Assembly: GCA_008363215.1 (NCBI GenBank)
Contig: RHKP01000001.1
Location: 372,001-436,000 of the forward strand
Direction: 5' to 3'
Length of the DNA: 64,000 nt
Origin: Cyanobacteria bacterium CYA
Lineage (GTDB): Bacteria; Planctomycetota; Phycisphaerae; Phycisphaerales; UBA1924
A model generated the notes under the pieces. The model did no database searches, was not told the origin of the DNA, and worked only from the letters and a program-made list of their open reading frames with translations. This document shows, piece after piece, positions 1-8,908 of this stretch (position 1 is the stretch's first letter; each line of letters opens with the position of its first letter). The translations under genes were made by a program, and so were the position numbers.

Positions 1-25
1 CCTCCGATGGCGCTACCGTTGTTGT

Positions 26-1252
26 ATGACGTTCATGCAGGCATGGTGGGAAGCGTTGTGGGCCCTGGTGCTCGAATCGGGCATGTGGCTGGTCGTCGGC
101 TTCGCGGTGGCCGGGGCCATGCACGCGCTGGTGCCGGCGGGGTTTATCGAGCGCCAACTGTCGGGTCGCGGGGCCTGGCCGATCCTCAAGGCGAGTCTGC
201 TGGGCATCCCCCTTCCGCTGTGCTCGTGCAGCGTGATCCCGGTGGCGGCCGGTCTGCGCAGCGGAGGGGCGAGCCGCGGTTCGGCGGCCGCGTTCGCGAT
301 TTCGACGCCGCAGACGGGCGAGGAATCGATCCCGCTGACCTGGGCGCTGTTCGGGCCGGTGTATGCACTTTCGCGGCCGATCATCGCGCTGGTGACGGCG
401 TTCACAGCCGGGGTGCTGATTGAGTTATTCGGCGCGGAAACGAGCCGCACCTCGGCCCTTGCAGACTCGGGCGCTCACAGCCCTGGTCCCTCGGGAGAGA
501 GGGCAGGATCGCGCCGTGATCCGGGTGAGGGGAGTCCGAAAGGCGCGTGCTGCGGCGGAAGCGTCCCCTCATCTGGCCTCGCGGATCCGGTCACCTTCGC
601 CCCCGGGGGAAGAAAGACGGAATCGTGCTGTTCGACGACGAAGATCGAGCGGCGCGGGTGGGGTGATCGCATCGGCGCGGGGTTTAGGCACGGGTTCATC
701 ACGATGCCCATAGACCTGGCGCCGTGGCTGGCCATCGGGCTGATGCTGGCGGCAGTGGTGACGGCGGCGGTGCCGACGGGGTGGATCGAGAACAACATCG
801 GGACGGGCATCGGCACGATGCTGCTCATGGTGCTGATTGGGATTCCGCTGTATATCTGTGCGACCAGTTCCACGCCCTTGGCGTACACACTGGTCGCGGC
901 GGGCTTGAGCCCGGGGGCGGCGCTGGTGCTGCTGCTGGCGGGGCCTGCAACCAACGTGGCGACGATCGCGTGGGCGATCAAGGATCTGGGCGTCAAGGCG
1001 ACGGCGATCTACCTCGGCACAATCGCGATCGTGTCCGTGGCCGCCGGCGTGGTCTTTGACGCCATGCTGCGTTCCACCGTGCATCTGGCCGAGACAGGCG
1101 GCGTGCATGAACATGCCGGGGTGGGATTGGCGTATGCCGTCGGCGCGGTGCTGTTCACGGCGTTGCTGGGCTGGTCGCTGGTCATGCGGGCCGAGCGGTG
1201 GATGGAGCGACGGCGAGCCCGTGCGGCGCCCGGCGCGTGCTGTGCGCACTGA
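26..1252 (+). CDS. SO_0444-family metal efflux permease
   Basis: A 408-residue integral membrane permease resembling the SO_0444 (Cu/Zn efflux) branch of the DUF318/ArsP-type permeases. Two homologous halves of hydrophobic segments are visible. The first half has the family signature CSCSVIP (about residues 66-72) followed by STPQTG (93-98). The second half has a matching ATSSTP motif and a GPATNVATIAWA segment. The halves are joined by a long hydrophilic loop (about residues 137-210) containing two CC pairs, and the protein ends in CCAH; such cysteines are plausible metal ligands. The start at 26 is the first in-frame ATG and lies close to the window edge, so upstream signals cannot be judged. 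Metal specificity is inferred, not shown. Confidence 0.82.
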   Translation: MTFMQAWWEALWALVLESGMWLVVGFAVAGAMHALVPAGFIERQLSGRGAWPILKASLLGIPLPLCSCSVIPVAAGLRSGGASRGSAAAFAISTPQTGEESIPLTWALFGPVYALSRPIIALVTAFTAGVLIELFGAETSRTSALADSGAHSPGPSGERAGSRRDPGEGSPKGACCGGSVPSSGLADPVTFAPGGRKTESCCSTTKIERRGWGDRIGAGFRHGFITMPIDLAPWLAIGLMLAAVVTAAVPTGWIENNIGTGIGTMLLMVLIGIPLYICATSSTPLAYTLVAAGLSPGAALVLLLAGPATNVATIAWAIKDLGVKATAIYLGTIAIVSVAAGVVFDAMLRSTVHLAETGGVHEHAGVGLAYAVGAVLFTALLGWSLVMRAERWMERRRARAAPGACCAH

Positions 1253-1297
1253 TCGCCGGTGGGTCGGGCATGGCAGAGCGGAAACGGGGGTGCGCAG

Positions 1298-1681
1298 GTG
1301 ATCGCAACAGGCCGACCGGCGGAGCGCAACGTGTTGGGCGGCGTGCTTGAGACCTGTTCGCTCGAGCCGATGACCGGCTTCTATCGCAACGGGTGCTGCT
1401 GCACGGGCCCAGAGGATGTCGGCTCGCACACGGTGTGCGTGGTGCTGACGGCCGCGTTCCTGGCGTTCAGCAAGTCGCGCGGCAACGACCTGTCGACGCC
1501 GCGGCCGGAGTGGGGCTTCCCGGGCTTGAAGCCGGGCGACCGGTGGTGTTTGTGCGCGCCGCGCTTCGCCGAAGCGCTCGAGGCCGGAATGGCGCCGCAG
1601 GTGGTGCTGGGCGCGACGCACGAAAGGGCGCTGGAGTTCGTGACGCTCGAGGATCTGCGGGCGCACGCGGCGATCCCCTGA
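1298..1681 (+). CDS. DUF2237 family protein
   Basis: A protein of about 127 residues with the complete DUF2237 signature: NVLGG, then TGFYRNGCCCTGPEDVG, HTVC, SRGNDLSTPRPE, and GFPGLKPGDRWCLCA. Conserved cysteines (CCC near the N-terminus, CLC in the middle) suggest metal or cofactor binding, but the function of the family is unknown. I chose the GTG at 1298 because the homologous region begins shortly after it; a GTG at 1259 would add 13 residues of atypical sequence. It follows the permease by 45 bases on the same strand, so the two may be co-transcribed. Confidence 0.85.
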   Translation: MIATGRPAERNVLGGVLETCSLEPMTGFYRNGCCCTGPEDVGSHTVCVVLTAAFLAFSKSRGNDLSTPRPEWGFPGLKPGDRWCLCAPRFAEALEAGMAPQVVLGATHERALEFVTLEDLRAHAAIP

Positions 1682-1835
1682 GAGGGTGAGGGTTTCCCCC
1701 GAAGGGGTCGGTCTGCGCGGGGCGCACCGTGTCGTGCTGCGCAGAATCCTCCAAGTTCGTCTGCATTTCTGCGCGTTCTTTCGCGTGGGGCATTGCATCG
1801 ACCCGCCGGATTTGTTTCAATTGCGGATTGGCTCG

Positions 1836-1905
1836 GTCCGCGTCCCTGGGGAGTAGCGGACAGGCGAACCGGAGGCAATAGGCCCGGCCGGTCGGCAGGG
1901 CCGAG
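1836..1905 (+). other. possible structured 5' leader
   Basis: Upstream of the PEP-CTERM-like gene lie two short hairpins: GTCCGC (1836-1841) pairing with GCGGAC (1856-1861), and GGCCC (1881-1885) pairing with GGGCC (1898-1902). They are separated by a purine-rich linker. The gene's ribosome-binding site begins about 20 bases further on. The arrangement suggests a leader RNA but matches no riboswitch class convincingly. Confidence 0.25.
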
Positions 1906-1932
1906 GGAAGAACGATGGAAAGGAGGTGGACC

Positions 1933-2655
1933 ATGAGTCCGTGGGTTGGACGTGTTGTTGCGTGCGCGGTGATCGCGGCGGGCGGCGCGATCGCGTTCGG
2001 AGACTGGGATCCTGGTGATCCCTTCAAGATGCACTTCCCGCAGTTGCCCGATCCGAACGGGTGGGACGTGAACATGACGTTCCCCAAGGTGCTGGCCGAC
2101 GACTGGCTGTGCATCGACTCGGGGTGGGTCAGCGACATCCACTTCTGGTTCAGTTATCAGCACGACGTGTTCGTGCCGATCGAGGGGATCCACGTGAGCA
2201 TTCACGCGGACGACCGCAGCGGTCCGTTCAGCCGCCCCGGGGATCTGCTGTGGCAGCATGATTTCCTCCCATCCGAGTTCACGGTGCGTGAATGGGGCAC
2301 AGGCAACCAGGGGTGGTACGATCCGAACACCGGCGAGGCGGTGCCGGGCGACCACTTCACGACCTGGCAGGCCAACATCGAGCGCATCCTGGACCCGTTC
2401 TGGCAGGAGCAGGGGACGATCTACTGGCTCGACCTTTCGGTGTTCACCGGCCCCAACGGGCGTGTGGGCTGGAAGACCTCGCTGGACCACTTCGAGGACG
2501 ACGCGGTGTGGAGCGATTTTGGCACCGGTTGGCAGGAGTTGTTCGACCCGTTCACGGGTGTGTCGCTGGACCTTGCGTTCGTGATCACGCCTTCGCCGGG
2601 GGCACTGGCGCTGCTTGGCATCGCCGGCGCGGTGACGACGCGTCGCCGCCGCTGA
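1933..2655 (+). CDS. PEP-CTERM-like secreted surface protein
   Basis: A 240-residue exported protein of unknown function. The N-terminus has a hydrophobic signal segment (VVACAVIAAGGAIAFG). The body is rich in Trp, Asp and Gly, like planctomycete extracellular proteins. The C-terminus has the three-part sorting signal of the PEP-CTERM type: PSPG, a hydrophobic stretch (ALALLGIAGAV) and a basic RRRR tail. The start is set by a strong AGGAGG at 1921-1926, seven bases before the ATG at 1933; an ATG at 1915 lies upstream of that site and is not favoured. Exosortase processing is inferred from the tail alone, and no exosortase gene is in the window. Confidence 0.75.
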   Translation: MSPWVGRVVACAVIAAGGAIAFGDWDPGDPFKMHFPQLPDPNGWDVNMTFPKVLADDWLCIDSGWVSDIHFWFSYQHDVFVPIEGIHVSIHADDRSGPFSRPGDLLWQHDFLPSEFTVREWGTGNQGWYDPNTGEAVPGDHFTTWQANIERILDPFWQEQGTIYWLDLSVFTGPNGRVGWKTSLDHFEDDAVWSDFGTGWQELFDPFTGVSLDLAFVITPSPGALALLGIAGAVTTRRRR

Positions 2656-2821
2656 CGGGCGTTCGTCTTCGGAGAGAGGGAGATCATTCGGTCCGGACGC
2701 CGCCCGCGGAGGCACACGGGCGGCGTCGTTTCATGCCGGGCAAGTTGCGGCCGCAAGCGGTCCCTTGGCGCTTCCCGAGGACCGCTTCCTCACGGGCGCC
2801 GGCTGGTCGAGAGCGAGGCGA

Positions 2822-4327
2822 TCAGTCCCGGTCGAGCAGTTCGGCCAGCAGGCGCACGCCGAAGCCGGTCGGGCCGGCGATGTACGGGCCCTTGTCCGAC
2901 TCGAGGGCGTGGACGCCTGCGATGTCGATGTGGCACCATGGGAACGGTTTGTCGCCGTTCTTGAGCGGATAGTCCACGAAGTAACGCAGGAACGCTGCCC
3001 CCTGGATCGGATGCGCCTCGCGCACCGGCGCCGAGTTGACGATGTCGGCCACCGGGGACTTCATCATCTTCTGATATTCCTCGTCGTGCGGGAGACGCCA
3101 GACGCGGTCGCCGCTCGTGTCGGCCGCTTTCTGGATGCGATCACGCAGATCGTCATCCTCACACCAGAAGCCGGCGAAGGGCTTGCCCAGCGCGATGACC
3201 ACGCCGCCGGTCAGCGTCGCCAGGTCGACGATGAACTCGGGCTTTTCCTTGTCCAGCGCCCAGCACAGGGCATCAGCGAGGACGAGGCGTCCTTCGGCGT
3301 CGGTGTTGGTCACTTCGACCGTCACGCCGTTGCGGAAAGTGATCACGTCGTCGGGGCGGTAGGCTTCATCGGAGATGGAGTTCTCGGCCGCGGCGAGCAA
3401 GGCGATGACGGGACGATCAGGCTTGATGACGTTGGCGATGACGTGCATGGCGCCGATGACGGCGCACCCGCCGTCCTTGTCGCGCTTCATGCCCTTCATG
3501 CCGTTGTTGATCTTGAGGGACAGCCCGCCTGAGTCGTAGGTCATGGTCTTGCCGATGAGCACGGCGGGCTTGGCGCCGCGAGCGACGCGGGCCGGGCGGT
3601 ACTCGATGCGGATGAGGCACGGCGCGTTTTCGCTGGCCTTGCCGACGTTGATGAGTCCTTCGAGGCGTTCTTCTTCGAGGCGCTTGCCCTGGATGACTGA
3701 GACGGACAGTGTGGACCTGCCGCGGGCGAGAGCCTTGGCCTGTGCGGCCATCCACGCGGGGGTCGCGATGTTGGGGGGCGACTGGCTGAGCGTGCGGGCC
3801 AGGTTGACGCCCTCGGCAATGCCCAGGCCTCGCTTCATGCCCCGGGCGAAGGCGTCGTCGTTGCTTCGGAGTTGGAGTCTGGTCCGGGTCGGCGGCGTGG
3901 TTGCCTTGCCGCGGAACTGATCGCACACCCAGCCGGCGATGCCGACGGTCTCGCCGAAGAGCGAGCCGGCGCGGGCGGCGTCGATGCGCTTGGACTTGAA
4001 GGGGCCGGTGAAGTCCACTTCGACGTTGGCGGCTTTCACCGCCGCGAGGCGGCGTGCGACTGCGGCGGCGACAATGCGGACGGCCTCGACGGTGAAACTC
4101 TCCTTGGCGCCCAGCCCGACGACCAGAACTCTCTCAAACTCGTGCTTGGGGTAGGCTTCGGCGATTGAGCCGAGTTCGCCGGTGCAGTCCGGTCGCGCAC
4201 AGGCGAGTTTCACCGAGCCGTCGGGATCGCGTGAGCCCGTGGCCCGATCGAACTTCTGGCCGCTGAACATGCCGATGACCAGCGTGTCGACGTTGCCGCG
4301 TGAGCCGATGCGAATGGAGTCAAACAT
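2822..4327 (-). CDS. pepA: leucyl aminopeptidase (M17 family)
   Basis: A 501-residue cytosolic aminopeptidase releasing N-terminal amino acids, active with two divalent metal ions. The C-terminal catalytic domain is clear: TYDSGGLSLK with the metal-binding Lys and Asp, MKRDKDGG, and the family signature NTDAEGRLVLADAL with metal and bicarbonate ligands. Length matches the family (about 480-510). The ATG is preceded by a GGGAG on the minus strand. It is divergent from the SLC13 gene, with about 100 bases between the starts. Confidence 0.95.
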   Translation of the reverse strand: MFDSIRIGSRGNVDTLVIGMFSGQKFDRATGSRDPDGSVKLACARPDCTGELGSIAEAYPKHEFERVLVVGLGAKESFTVEAVRIVAAAVARRLAAVKAANVEVDFTGPFKSKRIDAARAGSLFGETVGIAGWVCDQFRGKATTPPTRTRLQLRSNDDAFARGMKRGLGIAEGVNLARTLSQSPPNIATPAWMAAQAKALARGRSTLSVSVIQGKRLEEERLEGLINVGKASENAPCLIRIEYRPARVARGAKPAVLIGKTMTYDSGGLSLKINNGMKGMKRDKDGGCAVIGAMHVIANVIKPDRPVIALLAAAENSISDEAYRPDDVITFRNGVTVEVTNTDAEGRLVLADALCWALDKEKPEFIVDLATLTGGVVIALGKPFAGFWCEDDDLRDRIQKAADTSGDRVWRLPHDEEYQKMMKSPVADIVNSAPVREAHPIQGAAFLRYFVDYPLKNGDKPFPWCHIDIAGVHALESDKGPYIAGPTGFGVRLLAELLDRD

Positions 4328-4433
4328 GGGGATCTCCCTGCTGAAAAGTCCGATGAAGAGCCACGGGATCTACAGGATAGCCTGAAGCAGGCCCGAGAAC
4401 CGCTACGATGGGGCAATCAAGGAGTCTGAACGC

Positions 4434-6428
4434 TTGGGTTGGGAAGCCTGGTACACGCTTGGAGTCGTCGGGTTGTTGATCGCGGCGCTGGCCTCGGGCC
4501 GGATGGGCACCGACACATGCATGCTCGGTGCGCTGACCCTGCTGATGATCGCCGGCGTCATTGACACCGCCGAGGCGGTGCATGGATTTGCCCACCCGGC
4601 CGTGCTGATGATCGCGGCTTTGTTCGTAGTCGCGGCGGGCCTGACCGAGACGGGCGCGGTGACGGCTCTTTCCAAGAAGATGCTCGGGCGCCCGAAGACG
4701 CTGAGTGGGGCGCTGCTGAGGTTGACGGCGCCGGTCACATGCCTTTCGGCGTTCATGAACAACACGCCGATCGTGGCGATGTACCTGCCGGTCGTCGATG
4801 ACTGGGCCAGGAAACTGCGCATCAGCCCGAGCAAACTGTTTATGCCCCTCAGTTTTGCCGCCATTCTCGGCGGGGCGTGCACCTTGATCGGCACGAGCAC
4901 AAACCTGGCTGTCAACAACCTCTATGTCGAGTACTTCCGCGAGCACCGGGAGACGCTCCATTCGCTGCACGGACTCGAAGAGCCCAGCGCCAGCAAGCAG
5001 TTCTGGTGGATCTCAGTCGTGGGAATTCCTTCGGCCGTGGTCGGCGTGGGCATCATCACCCTGCTGTCGGGCACTCTTCTGCCGGAGCGTCGCAAACCGG
5101 TCGAGGGTCAGTTGGATCGTCGCCAGTACACGCTGGAGATGATGGTCGAGAAGGGCTCGCCGCTGGTCGGGCAGACGATCGAGCAGGCCGGGCTGCGGCA
5201 CCTGCCGGGACTGTTTCTCTCCGAGATCGAGCGTGGCGGAGTGCTGCGTCCGGCGGTCGGGCCCGATGAGGTGCTCGAAGCCGACGATCGGCTGGTGTTC
5301 GTGGGCGTCGTCGAGTCGGTGGTCGACTTGCTGAAGATTCGCGGACTTGTCCCTGCGACGAATCAGGTGAGCAAGGTCGCGGGCGGACGTGGGGAGCGGG
5401 CCCTGGTCGAGGCGGTAGTGAGTCACAACTCGCCGCTGGTGCGCCGCAATGTACGCGAGAGCCAGTTCCGGACCCGATACAACGCGGCCATCATCGCGGT
5501 GCACCGCGGCGGGCAGCGCGTCCAGGGGAAGATCGGGGACATCGTGCTTCAGCCGGGCGACACACTGCTGCTCTCGACGCACCACGGGTTTCTGGAGACC
5601 AATCGCAACAGCGACCACTTCTACCTGGTCTCAGGCATCGAAGGGGCACGGGTGGTTCGGCACGAACGGGCCTGGCTGGCGGCAGCGATCATGCTTGGGA
5701 TGGTCATCCTGCTCAGCGTGCCGACCGAACCGTGGCTGGGCAGGCAGATTCCGCCGCTGGCGGTGGGCTTCCTGGCGGCGACAATAATGGTGTTCTCCCG
5801 GTGCTGCACGGGCACCATCGCACGCCAGAGCATCAACTGGCAGGTACTGCTGGTCATCGGTGCGGCCATCGGCGTGGGGCGCGCCATGGAGGTGTCGGGC
5901 GCCGCCCATGCCCTGGCCGGACTGATCTTCCGGGCTGTGGGTCCGCTGGGACCGCAGGCCGCGCTGGCAGGGTTGTATCTGTCCACGTCAGTCTTTGCGC
6001 AGTTGATCACGAACAAGGGCGCGGCCGTGCTGATGTTCCCGATCACCATGGCGCTGGCACACGAACTGGGGGTCAGCCCGGAACCGTTCGTCGTGACGCT
6101 GATGGTAGCGGCGGCGTGCAGTTTCCTGACACCCGTGGGATTCGTGACGAATCTCATGGTTTTCGGACCGGGAGGGTACCGGTTTACGGACTATCTGCGG
6201 CTCGGGCTCCCGCTGACGCTTGCGATCGGGACGTTGGCGGTGCTCATCGCCCCGGTTGCGTTTCCGTTCCATCCGCAGCGCGTGCCTGAGAATCAAGCGG
6301 AAGTGTCGCCGAACCGATCAAGCCCGTATGCGGGGGACTCTCCGGCGTGGCTGGATGAACCCTCACAACCTATGGTTCGTAGGTCCGCCAGAGGGTTGGA
6401 GTTGGGAGGTTTGTTCCCCGATCCATAG
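4434..6428 (+). CDS. SLC13-family permease with TrkA-C domains
   Basis: A 664-residue membrane transporter of the divalent anion/sodium symporter (SLC13) type. Hydrophobic segments form an N-terminal and a C-terminal transport half, with motifs such as NNTPIVAMYLP and GTSTNLAVNNL in the first half and TNKGAAVLMFPI in the second. Between them (about residues 215-400) lie two soluble TrkA-C-like regulatory domains, seen as MVEKGSPLVGQTI and VSHNSPLVRRNVRE. The start is TTG at 4434 behind AAGGAG at 4419-4424. Substrate (sulfate, dicarboxylate or other) cannot be told from the sequence. Confidence 0.85.
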   Translation: MGWEAWYTLGVVGLLIAALASGRMGTDTCMLGALTLLMIAGVIDTAEAVHGFAHPAVLMIAALFVVAAGLTETGAVTALSKKMLGRPKTLSGALLRLTAPVTCLSAFMNNTPIVAMYLPVVDDWARKLRISPSKLFMPLSFAAILGGACTLIGTSTNLAVNNLYVEYFREHRETLHSLHGLEEPSASKQFWWISVVGIPSAVVGVGIITLLSGTLLPERRKPVEGQLDRRQYTLEMMVEKGSPLVGQTIEQAGLRHLPGLFLSEIERGGVLRPAVGPDEVLEADDRLVFVGVVESVVDLLKIRGLVPATNQVSKVAGGRGERALVEAVVSHNSPLVRRNVRESQFRTRYNAAIIAVHRGGQRVQGKIGDIVLQPGDTLLLSTHHGFLETNRNSDHFYLVSGIEGARVVRHERAWLAAAIMLGMVILLSVPTEPWLGRQIPPLAVGFLAATIMVFSRCCTGTIARQSINWQVLLVIGAAIGVGRAMEVSGAAHALAGLIFRAVGPLGPQAALAGLYLSTSVFAQLITNKGAAVLMFPITMALAHELGVSPEPFVVTLMVAAACSFLTPVGFVTNLMVFGPGGYRFTDYLRLGLPLTLAIGTLAVLIAPVAFPFHPQRVPENQAEVSPNRSSPYAGDSPAWLDEPSQPMVRRSARGLELGGLFPDP

Positions 6429-6539
6429 GAGCCTCGAAGGACGCAGCGGCTTTGTTTGGGCGCTGCAAGGACTTGGTATCGCCGCCACGGAGGGGCGAGG
6501 AACAGGCCCCTTTTTCGGGCCACAATGCGGGAGCAGGTC

Positions 6540-7541
6540 ATGAGCGGGAAACTGGCAGTCATCGGCGGCGGCGGGGGATTCATCGGCGGGCACCTGGCGC
6601 GGCGGATGCTTGATCGCGGCTTCCGGGTGCGGTCGGTGGACATCAAGCCGCTGGACGAGTGGTACCAGGTCCATCCCGAGGCGCAGAACATCGTCGCGGA
6701 CCTGAAGGACAAGGACAACTGCTACCGGGCGTGCGACGGCGCCCACGAGGTGTTTCAGTTGGCCGCCGACATGGGCGGGATGGGGTTCATCGAGAACAAC
6801 AAGGCGCTGTGCATGCTCAGCGTGCTGACCAACACGCACATGCTCCTGGCGGCTCGCGACTGCGGCGTCGAGAAGTTCTTCTACTCGTCTTCGGCGTGCG
6901 TGTACAACGCTGACAAGCAGAAGGACACGCACGTGACGGCGCTGACCGAGGCCGATGCGTATCCGGCGATGCCCGAAGACGGGTACGGGTGGGAGAAACT
7001 GTTCAGCGAGCGCATGTGCCGTCACTTCCGCGAGGACTTCGGGCTGCACACGCGTGTAGCGCGGTTCCACAACGTGTACGGCCCGTTCGGTACGTGGGAG
7101 GGCGGACGCGAGAAGGCGCCGGCGGCGATCTGCCGCAAGGTGATTCAGTGTCTGGTCACCAACGACCACAACATCGAGATCTGGGGCGACGGGGAGCAGA
7201 CCCGCTCGTTCATGTACATTGACGACTGCCTGAAGGGCATCGACTCGATCACCCATTCGGACATTCTCGAGCCGATCAACCTGGGTTCGAGCGAACTGGT
7301 GAGCATCAATCAGTTGGTGGACATTGTCGAGGACATCGCAAAGGTCAAACTCAGGCGGCACTACAACCTCGACGCCCCCAAGGGCGTGCGCGGGCGCAAC
7401 AGCGACAACACTCTCATCCAGAAGTACCTGGGGTGGGAACCTTCCACGACACTGCGCGACGGGATGAAGAAGACGTATGACTGGATCTGGGGCGAGTACC
7501 AGGCCAAGTACGGGAACAAGCCGGCCGTCGCCCGGGTCTGA
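6540..7541 (+). CDS. GDP-mannose 3,5-epimerase
   Basis: A 334-residue extended short-chain dehydrogenase/reductase that should convert GDP-D-mannose to GDP-L-galactose or GDP-L-gulose. The NAD-binding GGGGGFIGG lies at residues 9-17. Landmarks of the plant-type epimerase are present: ADMGGMGFI, SSAC with the catalytic Cys120, the Tyr149-x3-Lys153 pair, FHNVYGPFGTW, GGREKAPAA with a catalytic Lys, QTRSF and GVRGRNSDN. The start at 6540 is favoured by GGGAGCAGG just upstream; an in-frame start at 6456 would add 28 unlikely residues. It is the first gene of the polysaccharide cluster and would supply an unusual hexose donor. Confidence 0.9.
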   Translation: MSGKLAVIGGGGGFIGGHLARRMLDRGFRVRSVDIKPLDEWYQVHPEAQNIVADLKDKDNCYRACDGAHEVFQLAADMGGMGFIENNKALCMLSVLTNTHMLLAARDCGVEKFFYSSSACVYNADKQKDTHVTALTEADAYPAMPEDGYGWEKLFSERMCRHFREDFGLHTRVARFHNVYGPFGTWEGGREKAPAAICRKVIQCLVTNDHNIEIWGDGEQTRSFMYIDDCLKGIDSITHSDILEPINLGSSELVSINQLVDIVEDIAKVKLRRHYNLDAPKGVRGRNSDNTLIQKYLGWEPSTTLRDGMKKTYDWIWGEYQAKYGNKPAVARV

Positions 7542-7624
7542 CGGGCGGGGCGGGCGCGCAGGAGTGAGTCACCAGGCGGCGCGGCCGGAACAAGAGCCGC
7601 GCCGTTTCCCTTCAAGAGCCTTCC

Positions 7625-8905
7625 ATGAACGACACTCCCAATCGCGGCACGCTTCTGATCATCTCGCAGGTGTATGTGCCCGACCCGGCCAGCGTGGGGC
7701 AGCACATGCACGACGCGGCCGAGGAAATGGTGCACCGCGGGTACAAGGTGGTGGTGTTCACGTCGGCACGCGGATATGACGACCCGACGCAGAAGTTCCC
7801 GCTGCGGGAGTCGATCGACGGGGTCGACGTGCGCCGCATGGCTCTGTCGAGTTTCGGCAAGAAGTCGATCCCGCTGCGGGTGCTGGCGCAGTTGATCTTT
7901 CTGCTCCAGTGCGCCCTGCGAGGGCTCTTTGTCGGAGATCTTCAGGGCGTGCTGGTGAGCACCTCGCCGCCGATGGCTTCGGTTGCGGCCTTGATCGTCC
8001 GCTTCGTCCGCCGCGTGCCTCTGGTCTACTGGGTCATGGACCTCAACCCGGACCAGATGGTCGAACTGGGCAAACTCAGGCCCGATTCCACGCTCGTCCG
8101 ACTCTTCAATGTCTTCAACCGCTACATTCTCAAACGCTCCAAGGCCGTCGTCGCCCTCGACCGCTTCATGGCCGAACGGGTGAACAGGAAACTCGACGTG
8201 ACGTCCAAGTTGGACGTCATGCCGCCGTGGCCTCACGACTCGGCGCTGGAGGTCGTGCCGCACGAGCGCAACCCGTTCCGCGAGCAGCATCACCTCGGCT
8301 CGGGTGCGGACGGCAAGTTCGTGGTGATGTACTCGGGCAACCACGGGTTTTCGACGCCGGTGGTGACGGTGCTTGAGGCGGCGGTGCGGATGCAGGACCG
8401 CGAGCGCCTCAGGTTCTTCTTCATCGGCGGGGGCGTGGGCAAGAAGGACGTGCGCGCCACCATCGAAAAACACCACCCGGGCAACCTGACCGACTTGCCG
8501 TATCAGCCGTTCGATACCATCAAGTACTCGCTCTCGGCCGCAGACGTGCACCTGGTCAGCGTGGGCGACGACGTGGTGGGCGTGGTGCACCCGTGCAAGG
8601 TGTATGGGGCGATGGCAGTGGCGCGCCCGATACTGCTGCTCGGGCCCGACCCGTGCCACGTGTCGGACATCATCCGCGAGCACAAAATCGGGTGGCACAT
8701 CCGGCACGGCGACGTGGAGGGGGCCATTCGCGTGTTGGATGAGATTCTCAACACGCCGCATTCTGAACTGGAAGCGATGGGCCAGCGAGCGAGGGATCTG
8801 GCGAGCAAGGAGTTCGGGATGCGCGAACTGCGGGGGCGGTTCTGCGACGTGGTGGAGAGGGCCATTCCCGGGCGCGCGGGCAAGACGCGCGTGCAGACGG
8901 AGTAG
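7625..8905 (+). CDS. glycosyltransferase family 4
   Basis: A 426-residue GT-B fold glycosyltransferase resembling WcaI-like enzymes of colanic acid clusters. The N-terminal acceptor domain begins LLIISQVYVPDPASVG with the usual glycine-rich loop; PLVYWVMDLNPDQMVELG is a typical middle motif; the C-terminal donor domain has VVMYSGNHGFSTP and GVVHPCKVYGAMAVARPIL, where the nucleotide-sugar-binding region lies. It probably transfers a sugar to a lipid-linked saccharide at the cytoplasmic membrane. It follows the epimerase by about 80 bases on the same strand. Confidence 0.88.
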   Translation: MNDTPNRGTLLIISQVYVPDPASVGQHMHDAAEEMVHRGYKVVVFTSARGYDDPTQKFPLRESIDGVDVRRMALSSFGKKSIPLRVLAQLIFLLQCALRGLFVGDLQGVLVSTSPPMASVAALIVRFVRRVPLVYWVMDLNPDQMVELGKLRPDSTLVRLFNVFNRYILKRSKAVVALDRFMAERVNRKLDVTSKLDVMPPWPHDSALEVVPHERNPFREQHHLGSGADGKFVVMYSGNHGFSTPVVTVLEAAVRMQDRERLRFFFIGGGVGKKDVRATIEKHHPGNLTDLPYQPFDTIKYSLSAADVHLVSVGDDVVGVVHPCKVYGAMAVARPILLLGPDPCHVSDIIREHKIGWHIRHGDVEGAIRVLDEILNTPHSELEAMGQRARDLASKEFGMRELRGRFCDVVERAIPGRAGKTRVQTE

Positions 8906-8908
8906 CAG

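Noticed and set aside
1836-1905. c-di-GMP-I or cobalamin riboswitch
   Set aside because: A GGCGAACC segment loosely recalls c-di-GMP-I, but the conserved core and pairing order do not fit either class.
6505-6521. GGCCC-GGGCC hairpin before the epimerase as a terminator
   Set aside because: The T run is in the loop, not after the stem, so it does not fit Rho-independent termination.
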